In this document: one piece after another, positions 10,720-20,748 of the stretch
Numbering within the stretch: position 1 is the stretch's first letter
Layout: every line of letters begins with the position of its first letter
From: Acanthosepion esculentum
Lineage: Eukaryota; Mollusca; Cephalopoda; Sepiida; Sepiidae
Direction of reading: 5' to 3'
Assembly (NCBI GenBank): GCA_964036315.1
Contig: OZ038509.1
Location: 33,743,999 to 33,807,998, forward strand
Length of the DNA stretch: 64,000 nucleotides
Translations under genes and position numbers: made by a program
Notes under the pieces: generated by a model
Seen by the model: only the letters and a program-made list of their open reading frames with translations
Told to the model about the DNA's origin: nothing
The model's database searches: none

Positions 10720-12006
10720 ATCAGTACCTGGATTATAAATGTGTTTGTGTTTTTCCTTTTATCTGCGGAATCTTGAGTAAGGCTTCTGAGCCTTTTGTTA
10801 ACTGGAGGGGGGATTTCAGGAGGTTTAATAGGAGATGGGCTGGGGGTATTGCGGGGTGTATTTGGTTGTCTAAAAGGGCTGGGGTTTCTACTGAGAGGGA
10901 TTTGGGACTGGGCAAAAGTGGAATGAGATGCAAGTGGAGACTTCCCTCTACAAAGAGAGGTTGAGGGACGGGGAGAAGATGATGGGTCGAAGGATGTGGA
11001 GGGAGTGGATTTCTTCGTAGAGGGGGACTTTTGTTTACGGGATGTAGAGGGCTGAGGAGATTGTGTAGTGCTTTTTGAAGGAAGGGAGTTCTTGGATGGA
11101 GAGTGTTTTCGTTTTCGTTGTTGGTCCAAATTTTTTTTCAGTTCCTTTATTTTTTCATTTTTTTCGAAACCGGGATCATATTTTTTTTGTAACTCCCATA
11201 TGGTCGGAATGGAGGCCGGGCGTCGCCCTTACTGTTGTCAGAGGGAGAGGGGCTGTAAGTGTCTTTAGTCCAGGTGCTTCAGGGGACTGAGAACCCGCTG
11301 TCTGACACTTCCCTCTGGCCCTGCCAACTACCTGCCATTCCCCCACTTCCCTATCCTCAACCACACTTGCAGTGGAAGAAGGCACTTCGGGAAATGGGGC
11401 TTAGATGATGACCCAACCGGGGGTACAACCACTCCGGTCCCGGTAGCCGGCATGCCCATTACAGGCGCGGCGGTTTTTAAAGACTCGGTCAAAGGGAGAG
11501 TTTGGTCGATTGGGACCTGACTTCCAGTGGCCTTCTTCTCTGGACAGGAAGAGGAAAGGTGGCCAGGCATTTCGCACTTCCCACAAACTGGTTTACGGCC
11601 GGTCACAATGACCGGCAGCTTCAGGTCACCAACGTCAAGACAGTTGGGGACGGAGCCGAAGACTTTATGATCGAGCATAATACCGAAGCTCCATCCATCA
11701 GTCAGGCTATCACAAGAAGCACACCTCGCCATACTGGGCCAATAAAGCCGCCAGGTGCTCGCCGATAACTCGATAAGGGTCCTCATATACTGCTAGGGTG
11801 GTCCTTCTCCGGCCCTCGTACTCTGTACGAAGGATCAAATCTTTTGTTATTAGATCCCTATTTGTGTCTCTCATACAGTCTTCTGCGGTGGGGTGCAGCA
11901 CGTCCCACATGAAAAAGCCCTTGCCCTTAACAATTCGGAGTGGCTTAAACCCCAGGAAACACAGTGATTTTAACACAAATTTTGCGTGAACGCTTGTCGA
12001 CGACAA
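10653..12006 (-). pseudogene. LINE-B ORF1 (RRM-like/CCHC, Ser/Pro/Thr-rich tail)
   Basis: The first frame (12006-11710) starts MSSTSVHAKFVLKSL and reads like the basic N-terminal domain of CCHC-type LINE ORF1 proteins. The second frame (to 11328) carries the zinc knuckle CGKCEMPGHLSSSC, with spacing CX2CX4HX4C. The third (11129-10653) is a long Ser/Pro/Thr/Lys-rich region. Two frame changes separate the three parts. ORF1 proteins bind LINE RNA and form the RNP. The chain is broken, so function is not expected. Confidence 0.8.
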
Positions 12007-12289
12007 AAACTGACACTATTCTTTTCTCGATCTTTTTCAGTTCAATTGGAAAGGAAAACTAGAATAAAAAGAAAAAGAGCAAAAATGAAAGGGGGGAATT
12101 AAAAATGGAGAGAAGAAAAAAATCAAAAAACTTTTTCAAAACAGTCGTAAAAAGGTAATAATAAAATAAACAAACTTAACCAAAATGAAATTCAAACGCA
12201 AAAGGGTAAACTCTAACAAAGAGAGTCGGGCAATAAAGAGCAGTGGGCCAACGGTCAAAATGTCTGTCCGTTGAGTAGTGAAGCTACAA

Positions 12290-12309
12290 CTCACCAGCAA
12301 AAACGCGTC
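12290..12309. repeat. LINE-B target-site duplication (right), 20 bp
   Basis: This is the second copy of the 20-bp segment described at 7370. The LTR then continues without a break to 12534. Confidence 0.9.
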
Positions 12310-12534
12310 TTACTCTTCTCACAAAAACGGCTTGCTTTATACAGCCGAGGACCGACCATAATTTGCATGCGAATAACGAGACAACGAGATTTCGCGTTAA
12401 CTGTCCGAGACCGCCTGGCATAAAACATGGGCGCCGCCGTTTTTTTTTTTTTACCGCTAAGCATCTGAATTTTGCACGACGCACAGATTCGTGAGCGTTT
12501 CCGAGGTAAGCCGTTTCTCACAATTTTCCCCACA
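12310..12534 (-). repeat. Ty3-1 3' LTR, proximal piece
   Basis: This aligns with 14487-14712. In element orientation it starts TGTGGGGAAAATTG, next to a polypurine tract GATCAGGGGGGAG (about 12535-12547). A T-run at 12440-12451 differs from the 5' LTR. Confidence 0.9.
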
Positions 12535-13560
12535 CTCCCCCCTGATCTCATGATCACAAATAGGGCAGGGTGGTCGCCGTCGATTACCCCTCCGTAGGGG
12601 GACAACACAATCTTAATCCTCATGCGCACTCTCGTCTGTGCTTTGAGTGTCGGTAAACACTGTGCCCGCCGGGAGGCTGCTGATATCGGAATCACTACCC
12701 AGCAGATCGAACGCTCACTACTCTCAGACTTGGAATCGCTTTCATCGCTCAGTAACGGTAGCGGTTGCATCACCGGTCGCAAGTCTTTAATATAACGTGG
12801 CACCCCATCAACACTCACAGATTGCGGTCTAATCACCTCCGTAACACGTCCAGTGCCGTATTTTGTCGTACACTTGCCGCGTGGGTTTTTTACCCAAGCA
12901 ACATCTTTTTTCAATCTCCCTCCGGTCACTTGTAGTTCAGGAAGCAGGTTGCCTTCAATGCCTTTCACTCGGACATGATATTTCTGCAGTGCATCAGCCG
13001 TCGCTGTGGAGCATGAAATGTTATCTTTGGGGGAGACATTGTACCAGTAAACCGCCTCCGATACTGTACAGCCCTTCCTGGCTGCAATGGTCTTGACTGT
13101 TCTGTGGTTTCGCTCTACGATGCCGTTTCCACTCGGCGAGTAAGCACATGGAAACCGCAGATGCACGTCCCAATTGTCCGCAAATTTTAAAAAATCTTTA
13201 CTGGTGAATGCAGTATCGTTGTCGGTCAGTATTTCCATAGGTGGGCCTCGCTCCAGGAAAACATTCTCCAACAGTCGAATGACGGTGCTCGCATTTTGTC
13301 GGCGCAGCGGCCGCAAACCTAGATGGACCGCAATCAATAAGCGTTAGAAAATTCTCACCCCATTGTGGTGGGTTATATCCATCGCTAGTCTGCTCCAGTT
13401 GCTCTTCACGCTCAGTTCTCTCCTCTTTCCCAGTGAACAGGTGCCGGATCGATTGACTGACAGGTTGTGCAGGCCTTCACAACGGATTTAACCCTTTCTC
13501 TGGACACTTGTAGGTCGACTAATCTAGCGAAGTACAGAGTTCGTTTCACGCCCGGATGTA
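12535..13560 (-). pseudogene. Ty3-1 integrase (zinc and DDE core)
   Basis: The zinc-binding part shows IHRQSVHPG and CTTCQSIDPAP (HHCC, about 13430-13560). The core frame from 13337 shows LTDNDTAF (second Asp) and YSPSGNGIVERNHRTVK (catalytic Glu), followed by WVKNPRGKCTT and a C-terminal tail. The first Asp lies in the poorly preserved stretch between frames at 13337-13412. Near 12700 a phase change leads to an acidic tail. A frame with CPICDHEIRGEC then reads across the polypurine tract into the LTR. Integrase inserts the cDNA copy. The frames are broken, so this copy is inactive. Confidence 0.85.
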
Positions 13561-14065
13561 CACTTTGACGATGGATATTGGCCACCTGGTCCTCGTCCAG
13601 TCGTCTCCCTACCATTGCGCAGCTCTCGAGCGCCGGTTCTCCTCTCTTGAGCAGATTCAGCCACCTGCGCGGTACTCTGGTGAGGCGATCCGCACGGTTC
13701 AGACAGGACTGTACGAGTGTCACATCTATGGTCAATCCATATTCTCCCACCAGCGATCGCATAATGCCCAGCCGTCGCCTAACCAGCATCTCGCCAGCCG
13801 CCCATGTGTTCACCCGTGCCTTTCCGGTCAAGGTGTCGGAAATCCACCGGTGCACACACGCCGAATCAGTAACCAAGTGCAATGTCGCTTCCCACTGGAG
13901 GGCCAAATTGATTCCGCATCGAGTTCAGCTATATTAATATACCTGGCATCATTAGCCGGACGCAGCTAACAAGCATCTTCGATGACATCTCCGTTCGCTT
14001 CCAATGCCACTCCTGTCGCCACAGAACTCGCATCCACCCAGACTCTGATCTCGTCACCACCCATA
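13412..14065 (-). pseudogene. Ty3-1 RNase H domain
   Basis: Across a phase change the minus strand reads VWVDASSVATGVALEANG (first Asp), INIAELDAV (Glu), VTDSACVHRWISDTL (Asp) and VTLVQSCLNRADRLTRVPRRW. These are the RNase H catalytic residues of this Ty3 group. The domain begins directly after gag codons, so the protease and the reverse transcriptase that normally precede it are deleted. It feeds directly into the integrase zinc domain. Confidence 0.85.
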
Positions 14066-14273
14066 CACCAGTCTCCTCTAGGTCTGCATCGTCCCCGAGT
14101 TGTTGATATACGGCGTAGGCTCCCCTCGTAAGTCTCAGTGGGATGACCAGTGCAGGTTCTTTTATTTTGGACACCCTGCAAACACGTTCGGCCTTCTCAA
14201 ACCATTCGACGACAGTCGGGCCCGCGGTGGAGCCGTCGAATTCTGAGATCAATTTTTGATCGAACTTGTCCAT
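14060..14273 (-). pseudogene. Ty3-1 gag N-terminal fragment
   Basis: ATG at 14273 lies only 13 bases inside the 5' LTR end. The frame starts MDKFDQKLISEFDGS and continues through VVEWFEKAERVCRV and LRLTRGAYAVYQQL, the gag-type N-terminus of this group. After about 70 residues (near 14070) the sequence changes to RNase H in another phase. Normal gag would be several times longer. The tiny leader leaves no canonical TGG-type primer site visible. Confidence 0.8.
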
Positions 14274-14286
14274 TGCCGAAATAGCT

Positions 14287-14712
14287 TGTGGTAGTAAAAG
14301 AAAAAAACTGTCAACTTAAAGTAACAACAAACGTCTGCAATAGATTTCTTCCATCTCTCGACCGCAACACTTGTAGCCAAATCACAGTTAAAACGATAGT
14401 CCGACGTAACAGTCCAACAAACAACGTAGAAACGACAAAATGGGGTCACACGTCCAACCTTCACTTCTCACCAGGAAAAACGCGTCTTACTCTTCTCACA
14501 AAAACCGATTTGCTTTATACAGCCGAGGACCGACCATAATTTGCATGCGAATAACGAGACAACGAGATTTCGCGTTAACTGTCCGAGACCGCCTGGCATA
14601 AAACATGGGCGCTCCATTTTGGTTCTTTTTACCGCTGAGCCGCTAGATTTTGAACGACGCACAGATTCGTGGGCGTTTCCGAGGTAAGCCGTTTTTCACA
14701 ATTCTCCCAACA
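14287..14712 (-). repeat. Ty3-1 5' LTR (intact, 426 bp)
   Basis: In element orientation this starts TGTTGGGAGAATTG and ends CTACCACA. It is the only uninterrupted LTR copy and was used as reference for the split one. A promoter and polyadenylation signal are expected here but were not located with confidence. Confidence 0.92.
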
Positions 14713-14717
14713 GCCAC
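14713..14717. repeat. Ty3-1 target-site duplication (right), gccac
   Basis: Identical to 7184-7188. The duplicated bases are part of LINE-A sequence on both sides. Confidence 0.85.
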
Positions 14718-15260
14718 TAATACGCAGAGAGTTACAGGAAGTGAAATTGAAAGAGTGGACTGAGAATACGGAGGATTGAGGAAAGAACAAACGATGAACA
14801 GGATTCAAGACAGAAGATGGCGATTGACGTTTTATTTAATTTTTTGAAGATTATATATTTCAGGGAAGCAAGTAAACGGAAGGTAGTTCCATAGGTGGGA
14901 AGTGCGAGAAAAGAAACTGTTGGACTAGAAGTGGCGGTTGTATTTAGATATTTCAAATGGAGGGACCTAAATTCCAGTCTAGTAGCATGTTTAAATTCAT
15001 GTATTCGGGACACCAGGGAAAAAAGCTCGTCAGAGGAATTGCCATAAACAGAAAAGACAGAGGGAATACGTCGGTGAGAAAGTGACTGAAGTCGAGATAC
15101 CTGGTTTTGATTAAATTACAGATCCTTCTTTGGACGAATGGTAGATTTGTAAATGTGAAACACGGATTCTGACGAGAAAACTTTTCTAGCAACTTTTCTT
15201 GCTGTAGAAGCAGATATTGATTAGATATAGTCGCTCCACTTCATGTCAGTGGAAAACGTG
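14718..15260 (-). mobile_element. LINE-A remnant (minus), proximal side of Ty3-1
   Basis: Read on the minus strand this aligns with the plus-strand copy at 37810-38260, sharing caaagaaggatctg, tcgacttcagtcactttctc and ccgtttacttgcttccc. It is the 3' end of a reverse-transcriptase ORF (QRRICN and SHFLTDV-type frames) plus 3' UTR. It is 5'-truncated and out of frame in places. The last bases of the element lie at 7155-7188 beyond the Ty3 insertion. Confidence 0.85.
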
Positions 15261-17650
15261 AGCCGAAGATTGTGTAGTGTTGCTCTGCTGGCAGACAGAA
15301 AAGTTTAATTATTTTGGGAAAAACGTTTCATTCTCAGACGAATTTTCATATAGTAACTAAGAAACTGAGGCACCTTGAAGTACGCGAGCGGTGGCTGACA
15401 CCTCTATCAGACGCGTATGAGTTGCCAAATGGTCTCGTTTCAAACTCAGAAGAGCATAAAAAGAATCATGATCGATGTGTAAATATGTCGGTAGCTTGTT
15501 TTTGAACGTTATGCTTTGAACATGTTTATTCGTCCGTGTCTGAACAAAACACTTTGAAAAAGACACGTCTACGCCGGGGAAGTGGTTAAATGAAAAAAAA
15601 TTAGATTTAATAAACGTGCTGGTCTTGGTAATAGAACCCTGTAGGGAGATGGGGCGATTGAAGGAAATAATTTAATCGTATATTCCAAATATCGTGTATA
15701 CCTAATATCGATTGTCTTGTATACCAAATAAGTTAATATTTGTTTGGTATACAAGACAATCTCTTTCAATTTCCCATATTTCACTTGATTTCTTTTTGTC
15801 TCTATTCTTTCTTTTCTCTATCCCACTTCTCTTCTCTCCAGCGTGCCTTTCTTCACACTTCTTTCCTTTTTTCCAGTGAGTGCTGAATATTTCCTCATAA
15901 GTGAATGGTTTATATTACCATTACACATCTTAATGTTAAACCCAGCATCATCTCGTATTTTTTAAATGTATTACATTTCACGCACGAATAAATAACGTGT
16001 GGTTGTTTCGTTCCAGTAGAAGTAAAAGGGGGTTTGCTGCTTCGGTTTTACAATGTATTTTCGTCCACGCCCCTTTTATTCAACTGCACTTATCCTCTTG
16101 ATAGACTCCTTCTGAAGACTCAATACTTTTCGATATTAAAGGAAACTGACAACAATATTCGATTCGATTAGTTCAATAAGTTGATAAGGTAAGATAAAGA
16201 AAGAAAAGAAATATATTTACTGATAGAAATAAACATTGCAGTCGAGATGACATTAAATGATTCTTTCATTCATTTAAAATTGTTTGTGAGTGTTACCCAG
16301 GATGTTTTAGGAAAACCGAAGAAGGCTACCTGTTTACAATGTAAGTATAAGAAGGATTTGCTGGCCACTTAAGTCTTTGTTCTCTGTTTTCGTTTGACAA
16401 GATGTTGACTTTTAATAACACCAGGAGGGATTATGATTGTGAGAATCAAAATGACGTCTAAATGATGAAAGAAAACTCCGACAATCATGCTTGCTATGTA
16501 AATACACATATAGGTGTGTGTGCGTGTGTATGTGTGCGTGCGTGTGTGTGTGTGTGTGTGTGTGAATAAAGCAGTTTTCTTTTCATGTAATTTTTCACAT
16601 AAATTATGAAATTTTTGCAGTGAATATTTTAAAAATAAAACAATATTTCACACACAGATTTTGCTCGGTTAATTTTTTAAATAATTTTAAAAAATGCTCA
16701 AAATTTGAAGTTTAATTCAAGCAGAGCTGCCAAAATGATATTTACTAAGCAATAATAATTACCTTAATTAATTACCTTCTGGTAAAGAAAAGAATCTGTC
16801 GGTGGTTAGGATTAGTTACTATGAACCGCGGTTAATTAAGAGTATATTGTTAATTCCAAACTTGAAGACGACGTGATCATTAAACAGAAAAAAATAGGAA
16901 AGAACTAATCGTTCGAACAATGCAAATAATGTATGACGTTTTATATCTGTATATAAATGTCTTTTATAAAGCTACAATATTTGTGAAAGAAGAAACCGGG
17001 TTTTGATTCGTCTGAAATTTGAAAGGAGAATCAATTAGCCACAGGTCATATCACTATAGTATGAAAGAAATAAGTTGATGATATTTGGAACCTTATCAAG
17101 GTCTTTATTTTAAAATGGAAGCTGTTCAGATCATAGACATCCTGCCCAAAGCTGTAAATTTGGTATTCTGTCTTTTACACAAGATTGAATCAAATTTAGT
17201 GAAGCCGAAACGATTAAAAGTTTTCAGGTATACACACTGACTTTGCTAGGGTCTTCAAAACTGGCAAAGACTCAAGCTTTTAACAAGCACTCCTGATCTT
17301 CTCTGTTAGTCTTGGCAGGAGAGAACAATAGGATAGAATTTGAACGATGCCAATATGAGCAGATACCTGAAAGTGAAGTTATCAGTCACTGAAATAATAA
17401 TAAAAAATTATATTTGATTATTAATGAAGCTACTTAATGTTGGAATCTAGGAACATAGCAATATTTGCGGGCGGGTTTCTCACACCAAAACAAAGACAAA
17501 AGTTCATATAAACATATGTCCGCAAATCCTTCGTATTTTGTTAAGTTTAAAGAAAGTTTAAATAAACCTAGCATGTTGTACATCTCATAGAACCGCATGG
17601 AGGGTACTTCAAGAGAAGCTCCTGTATCCTCATCATTTTGCCCTTTGATC
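15261..17650. other. AT-rich sequence with no supported gene; (GT)n at 16515-16563
   Basis: One hairpin (15710-15761) and one GT microsatellite were seen. No domain, tRNA-like promoter or repeat-family match was found elsewhere. Confidence 0.5.
15710..15761. repeat. Perfect 19-bp inverted repeat
   Basis: gattgtcttgtataccaaa (15710-15728) is perfectly inverted at 15743-15761 with a 14-base AT-rich loop. Confidence 0.85.
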
Positions 17651-17659
17651 ACCTACCAC

Positions 17660-18315
17660 AGGAGAACTTTTGCAGATGGTTTATTGCACAAACTGCCAAT
17701 CCGTTGATTGTCTTTTCCGTATTGTTTACGGATGAGGCAACATTTGGAAGAGATCGAATGACAAATTTTCACAACCAACATTTGTGGGCGGATTGGAATA
17801 CCTAATGTACAATACAGTCTAGACACCAGCATCAGTTTACGATTAATGCGTGGGCTGGAATTGTAGGTGTAAGGTGTAATTCCATATGTTCTCCCAACGC
17901 GTCTTACAGGAGTTGTCTACCGGGATTTTATTTCGAACAGACTTCCAGGTTTGCTAGAGGATGTGCCTCTGCTAATACGCAGGCGCAAGTGGTTCATACA
18001 TGATGGGGCTGCAGCATATTTTAGTCACATTAAACTCGATGCGCTGGCTGATATCTACCATGAAAGATGGATAAGTAGATGAGGACCGGTTCCATGGCCT
18101 GCACCTTTCCCTGGCCTCAGTCCTTTCGATTTTTATCTGTGGGGTCACCTAAAATAATTGGTTTATGCAGCAGACATTAATAATGCAGAGACGCTTCATC
18201 AGCATGTCAGGGTGGGGGGCTACGAAACCATTCGACACCGTGTAGGAATATTTGAAAGTCCTCCAGCCAATGACACAACGGGTGCATGCGAGTGTAGAAG
18301 TAAGCGGGGGACATT
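17660..18315 (+). pseudogene. IS630/Tc1-mariner-superfamily DDE transposase pseudogene
   Basis: The plus strand reads FCRWFIAQ, VLFTDEATFGRDRMTN (first Asp near 17731), NQHLWADWN, INAWAGIVG, FIHDGAAAYFSH (second Asp near 18001), WPAPFPGLSPFDFYLWGHLK (third acidic residue near 18129) and a terminal GGHFEHLL-like end. The catalytic layout and final motif match a DDE family widespread in insects and other invertebrates. At least two in-frame stops and several frameshifts make it non-functional. The N-terminal DNA-binding domain is missing. TIRs were not found. Confidence 0.85.
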
Positions 18316-18428
18316 TTGAACATTTGTTATGAGTTGCTGTGTTGAGCTCCAACGATGGCCTTTTGGACATATGTTTATATGGACATTTGTTCTTTTTTGT
18401 AAAAGTTTGTAAAAGTATATTCGATACA

Positions 18429-18430
<2 letters not shown>

Positions 18431-18497
<67 letters not shown>
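18431..18497. repeat. (AT)n microsatellite
   Basis: Pure AT dinucleotides lie between the transposase remnant and the inverted-repeat element that starts at about 18499. Confidence 0.95.
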
Positions 18498-18498
<1 letters not shown>

Positions 18499-18500
<2 letters not shown>

Positions 18501-18790
18501 AATGAAAGCAAAGAACTTTATGGGTCCATTGGTTATAATTTATTTCCCCATGGTATTTCTTTTTCCTTGGCTCATCAGACCACACTTCCAAGGGTGAAAA
18601 ACTGAATTTAAATTTACATATATTTTCATACAGTTTTGAGGGGAAGTTTCAAGTTGATGTAAGTTGATATAGAGAGTGGGGAGATAGAGTGTGACGGAAA
18701 TGGTCGAAATTAGAGAGGGAAGGGAGGAAAAAAATTCCCTGTGGAAATAAATTATAGCCAATGGACCCTTGAAGTTTTCTGTTTTCATTG
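18499..18790. mobile_element. Foldback element with ~67-bp inverted arms
   Basis: The arm at 18499-18566 (caatgaaagcaaagaac ... gggtccattggttataattta) is inverted at 18720-18790 with about a dozen mismatches, around a spacer of about 155 bp. There is no ORF. (AT)n abuts the left end. Confidence 0.75.
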
Positions 18791-18842
18791 AATTAATCGG
18801 TGTGATTTCACATTGAGCTCTCTGGATTTCATCCTTCTTGGG

Positions 18843-18922
18843 ATTATCCATCCGGATTACCAAGATTTTCATTACTTATATATATATATATATATATATG
18901 AAAATCTTGGTAATCCGTATGG

Positions 18923-18987
<65 letters not shown>
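18843..18987. repeat. AT-cored hairpin (29-bp arms) and adjoining (AT)n
   Basis: attatccatccggattacc begins the 29-bp arm at 18843-18871. It is inverted at 18899-18927 with one mismatch, around a short (AT)n core. A second, longer (AT)n tract follows at 18928-18987. Confidence 0.88.
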
Positions 18988-18990
<3 letters not shown>

Positions 18991-19095
18991 AGTATTAATG
19001 GATTTTATTTTTAATTCGACATATTTTTATTACTTTAACCGTTACCTTTAATGGATACCCGTATTTAACGCTCCATGTATTTTAAATAGTATTTT
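18988..19095 (+). repeat. Family D interspersed repeat copy
   Basis: The block ttactttaaccgttacc, atggatacccgtattt and cgctccatgtatttt matches the left arm of 45110-45318. It follows an (AT)n tract, as that copy does. Confidence 0.6.
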
Positions 19096-19264
19096 ATTTC
19101 GTCTATCGCTCTTCTGTAAAAATTTAATTAAAGACGACATGACAAGGTAATGCGATGTAGCATTTGATTCAATTTTACTTGTGTACAGAAAAGGGAACAC
19201 TTGTACGAACACAAGAAAACTTAAATAAAATGCGTAATCGCAGTACCTGATCAGTCGTCTTTAA

Positions 19265-19350
19265 TGAAACGTGTATCCCCTTGGGGAAGGTATGAATCCA
19301 TCTTTTCTCCCCTCAGATATGGGTTGAATAACAGGACAGACTGTTGTTTT
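19265..19350 (+). repeat. Fragment shared with the SINE at 26355
   Basis: gtatgaatccatcttttctcccc and gaataacaggacagactg align with the downstream part of the tRNA-like element at 26355-26540. The head is missing. Confidence 0.45.
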
Positions 19351-19957
19351 TAGCCTTTGTTGGTCTACCGCAAAAAGAAATGTGTACTGCGGGAAAAAAT
19401 CTGCCTCATCAGTCATGTATCGGAAGATACATGATTGCCCAAGCATCTATCACGTATTGCACTTAACTTACTGATATATATATATATGTGTGTGTGCATG
19501 TGTGTGTGTGTGTGTGTGTGTGTGTATAAAGATGTAGATTTAATAGCTCGATTAATAAAATTTGAGTAATTGAAAGCCAACAAAATCATAAGAATAGTGA
19601 CAATAATATTAATGATATTTTATTTTATATAGCAGGAAGAGAAAAAGTTTTTTAAAATTTCAAAGTCAGATTTTTCAGACACACCTGTGTTGCTTTTAAT
19701 GAGACGAGGAATAAACAAGGAACTCACCCTTCTAAGGAATTTTGCTGTTATTGTTTAGAGGTCTCCCTGTGTAAAATTTATTCTGTGAGTAAACGCAACT
19801 CCCTGTTCTTCGTGCTTCAATTTTGTCAAAAGTCTGATATATAATCTTATCATTTTGTCGCTATTTTTATTCCTCAAATTTCATTAAACGGTCTAATTAT
19901 TATTGTAAGAGGCTAACGTGGACTAGCTTCCGTTTTAAATGTGTGCGCGCGCGCGCT

Positions 19958-19995
<38 letters not shown>

Positions 19996-20696
19996 ATATA
20001 ATAATATTTTTAGTTTTTAAAAATATGATTCCTCCGCTACATAAGAGTTCTCATGTTTCAAAAGCGAGAGCCGAGACCCCTAACATAATTTTTTAAGTTA
20101 TGTAGAGTTAAGGTGTCTTGACCCGCTTCCTTGTCAAGCGAGAATTTGGGAATAAGCTATCTTTTGGTTAGCTAGTGTTTATAAGTACGGTATCATTGGA
20201 ACATTAGTTGCTATGGAAACGGCTAGTTTCGGCCGTTGAAGTTAGGTGGTTTAAGGGGTTAAGAATTAAGAATTAATTTTTATCTACAGGCCAGTCCCTT
20301 TCCAAAAATGCGTATCAAGTTACAATGGTGATTCTATGTCCAGAGTGGTTTTGGCTTATGCTAGTCAGACGGCGTCTTTTTTATTTATGGGCTTGCCTTG
20401 AGTCGTTGAGTGACTAGAAGGTTATGTTTCATTATTATCTATTTGATCTGTTTATTTATTTGTTTATTTACATGGCTTTTTTTATCAAAGGGTTTTTCTC
20501 AATAATTATTGGGCTGAGTTTTTTAAGGCTTTTAAATTATGGACTCAATTTGCTTAAATCTATTTATTAATTATTTAATGCGAAAATCATTTGATGACGA
20601 CAGAACACCGTTAACTCATGTCTATGGTTTAGTAAATTTTCACTATTTAGAAATATAATGATGTGCAGTTTTTCGTGTAGGCACAGAGGGCATGGG

Positions 20697-20698
<2 letters not shown>
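19351..20698. other. No gene; GT, CA/AT microsatellites
   Basis: (GT)n occurs at 19486-19526, and a GC/CA/AT compound repeat at 19945-19997. The stretch 20040-20420 is less AT-rich and may be an unclassified repeat, but no partner copy was seen in the window. Confidence 0.5.

Positions 20699-20748
<50 letters not shown>

Larger units (their letters stand above)
7390..12289 (-). mobile_element. Non-LTR retrotransposon LINE-B, two-ORF type, internally deleted
   Basis: This element of about 4.9 kb sits inside the Ty3-1 LTR between 20-bp TSDs. In its own orientation it has a 5' UTR of about 280 bp, ORF1 with an RRM-like/CCHC protein, ORF2 with an APE-type endonuclease, the start of a reverse transcriptase and a C-terminal Cys/His motif, then a 3' UTR of about 760 bp ending in caataaatatt. 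Frames are broken in several places and the RT palm is missing. The architecture resembles I/Nimb or L1/Tx1-group LINEs, but the clade is not settled. Confidence 0.88.
7189..14712 (-). mobile_element. Ty3-type LTR retrotransposon Ty3-1, internally deleted and split by LINE-B
   Basis: Read on the minus strand the order is: 5' LTR (14287-14712), gag start, deletion junction, RNase H, integrase, polypurine tract (about 12535-12549) and 3' LTR. The 3' LTR is cut into 12290-12534 and 7189-7389 by the LINE-B insertion. Removing LINE-B leaves about 2.6 kb, far short of an autonomous Ty3 element. Protease and reverse transcriptase are absent. Domain order RNase H then integrase and the 5-bp TSD support Ty3 type; the clade is not assigned. 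Mobilisation would have required trans-acting proteins. Confidence 0.9.

Noticed and set aside
13556..13969. Plus-strand frames over the Ty3-1 region
   Set aside because: They are antisense shadows of RNase H and integrase coding sequence, which match known motifs on the minus strand.
18560..18595. Second hammerhead (ctgatgag on the minus strand)
   Set aside because: The following bases do not form helix II before GAAA and no helix I partner is present.
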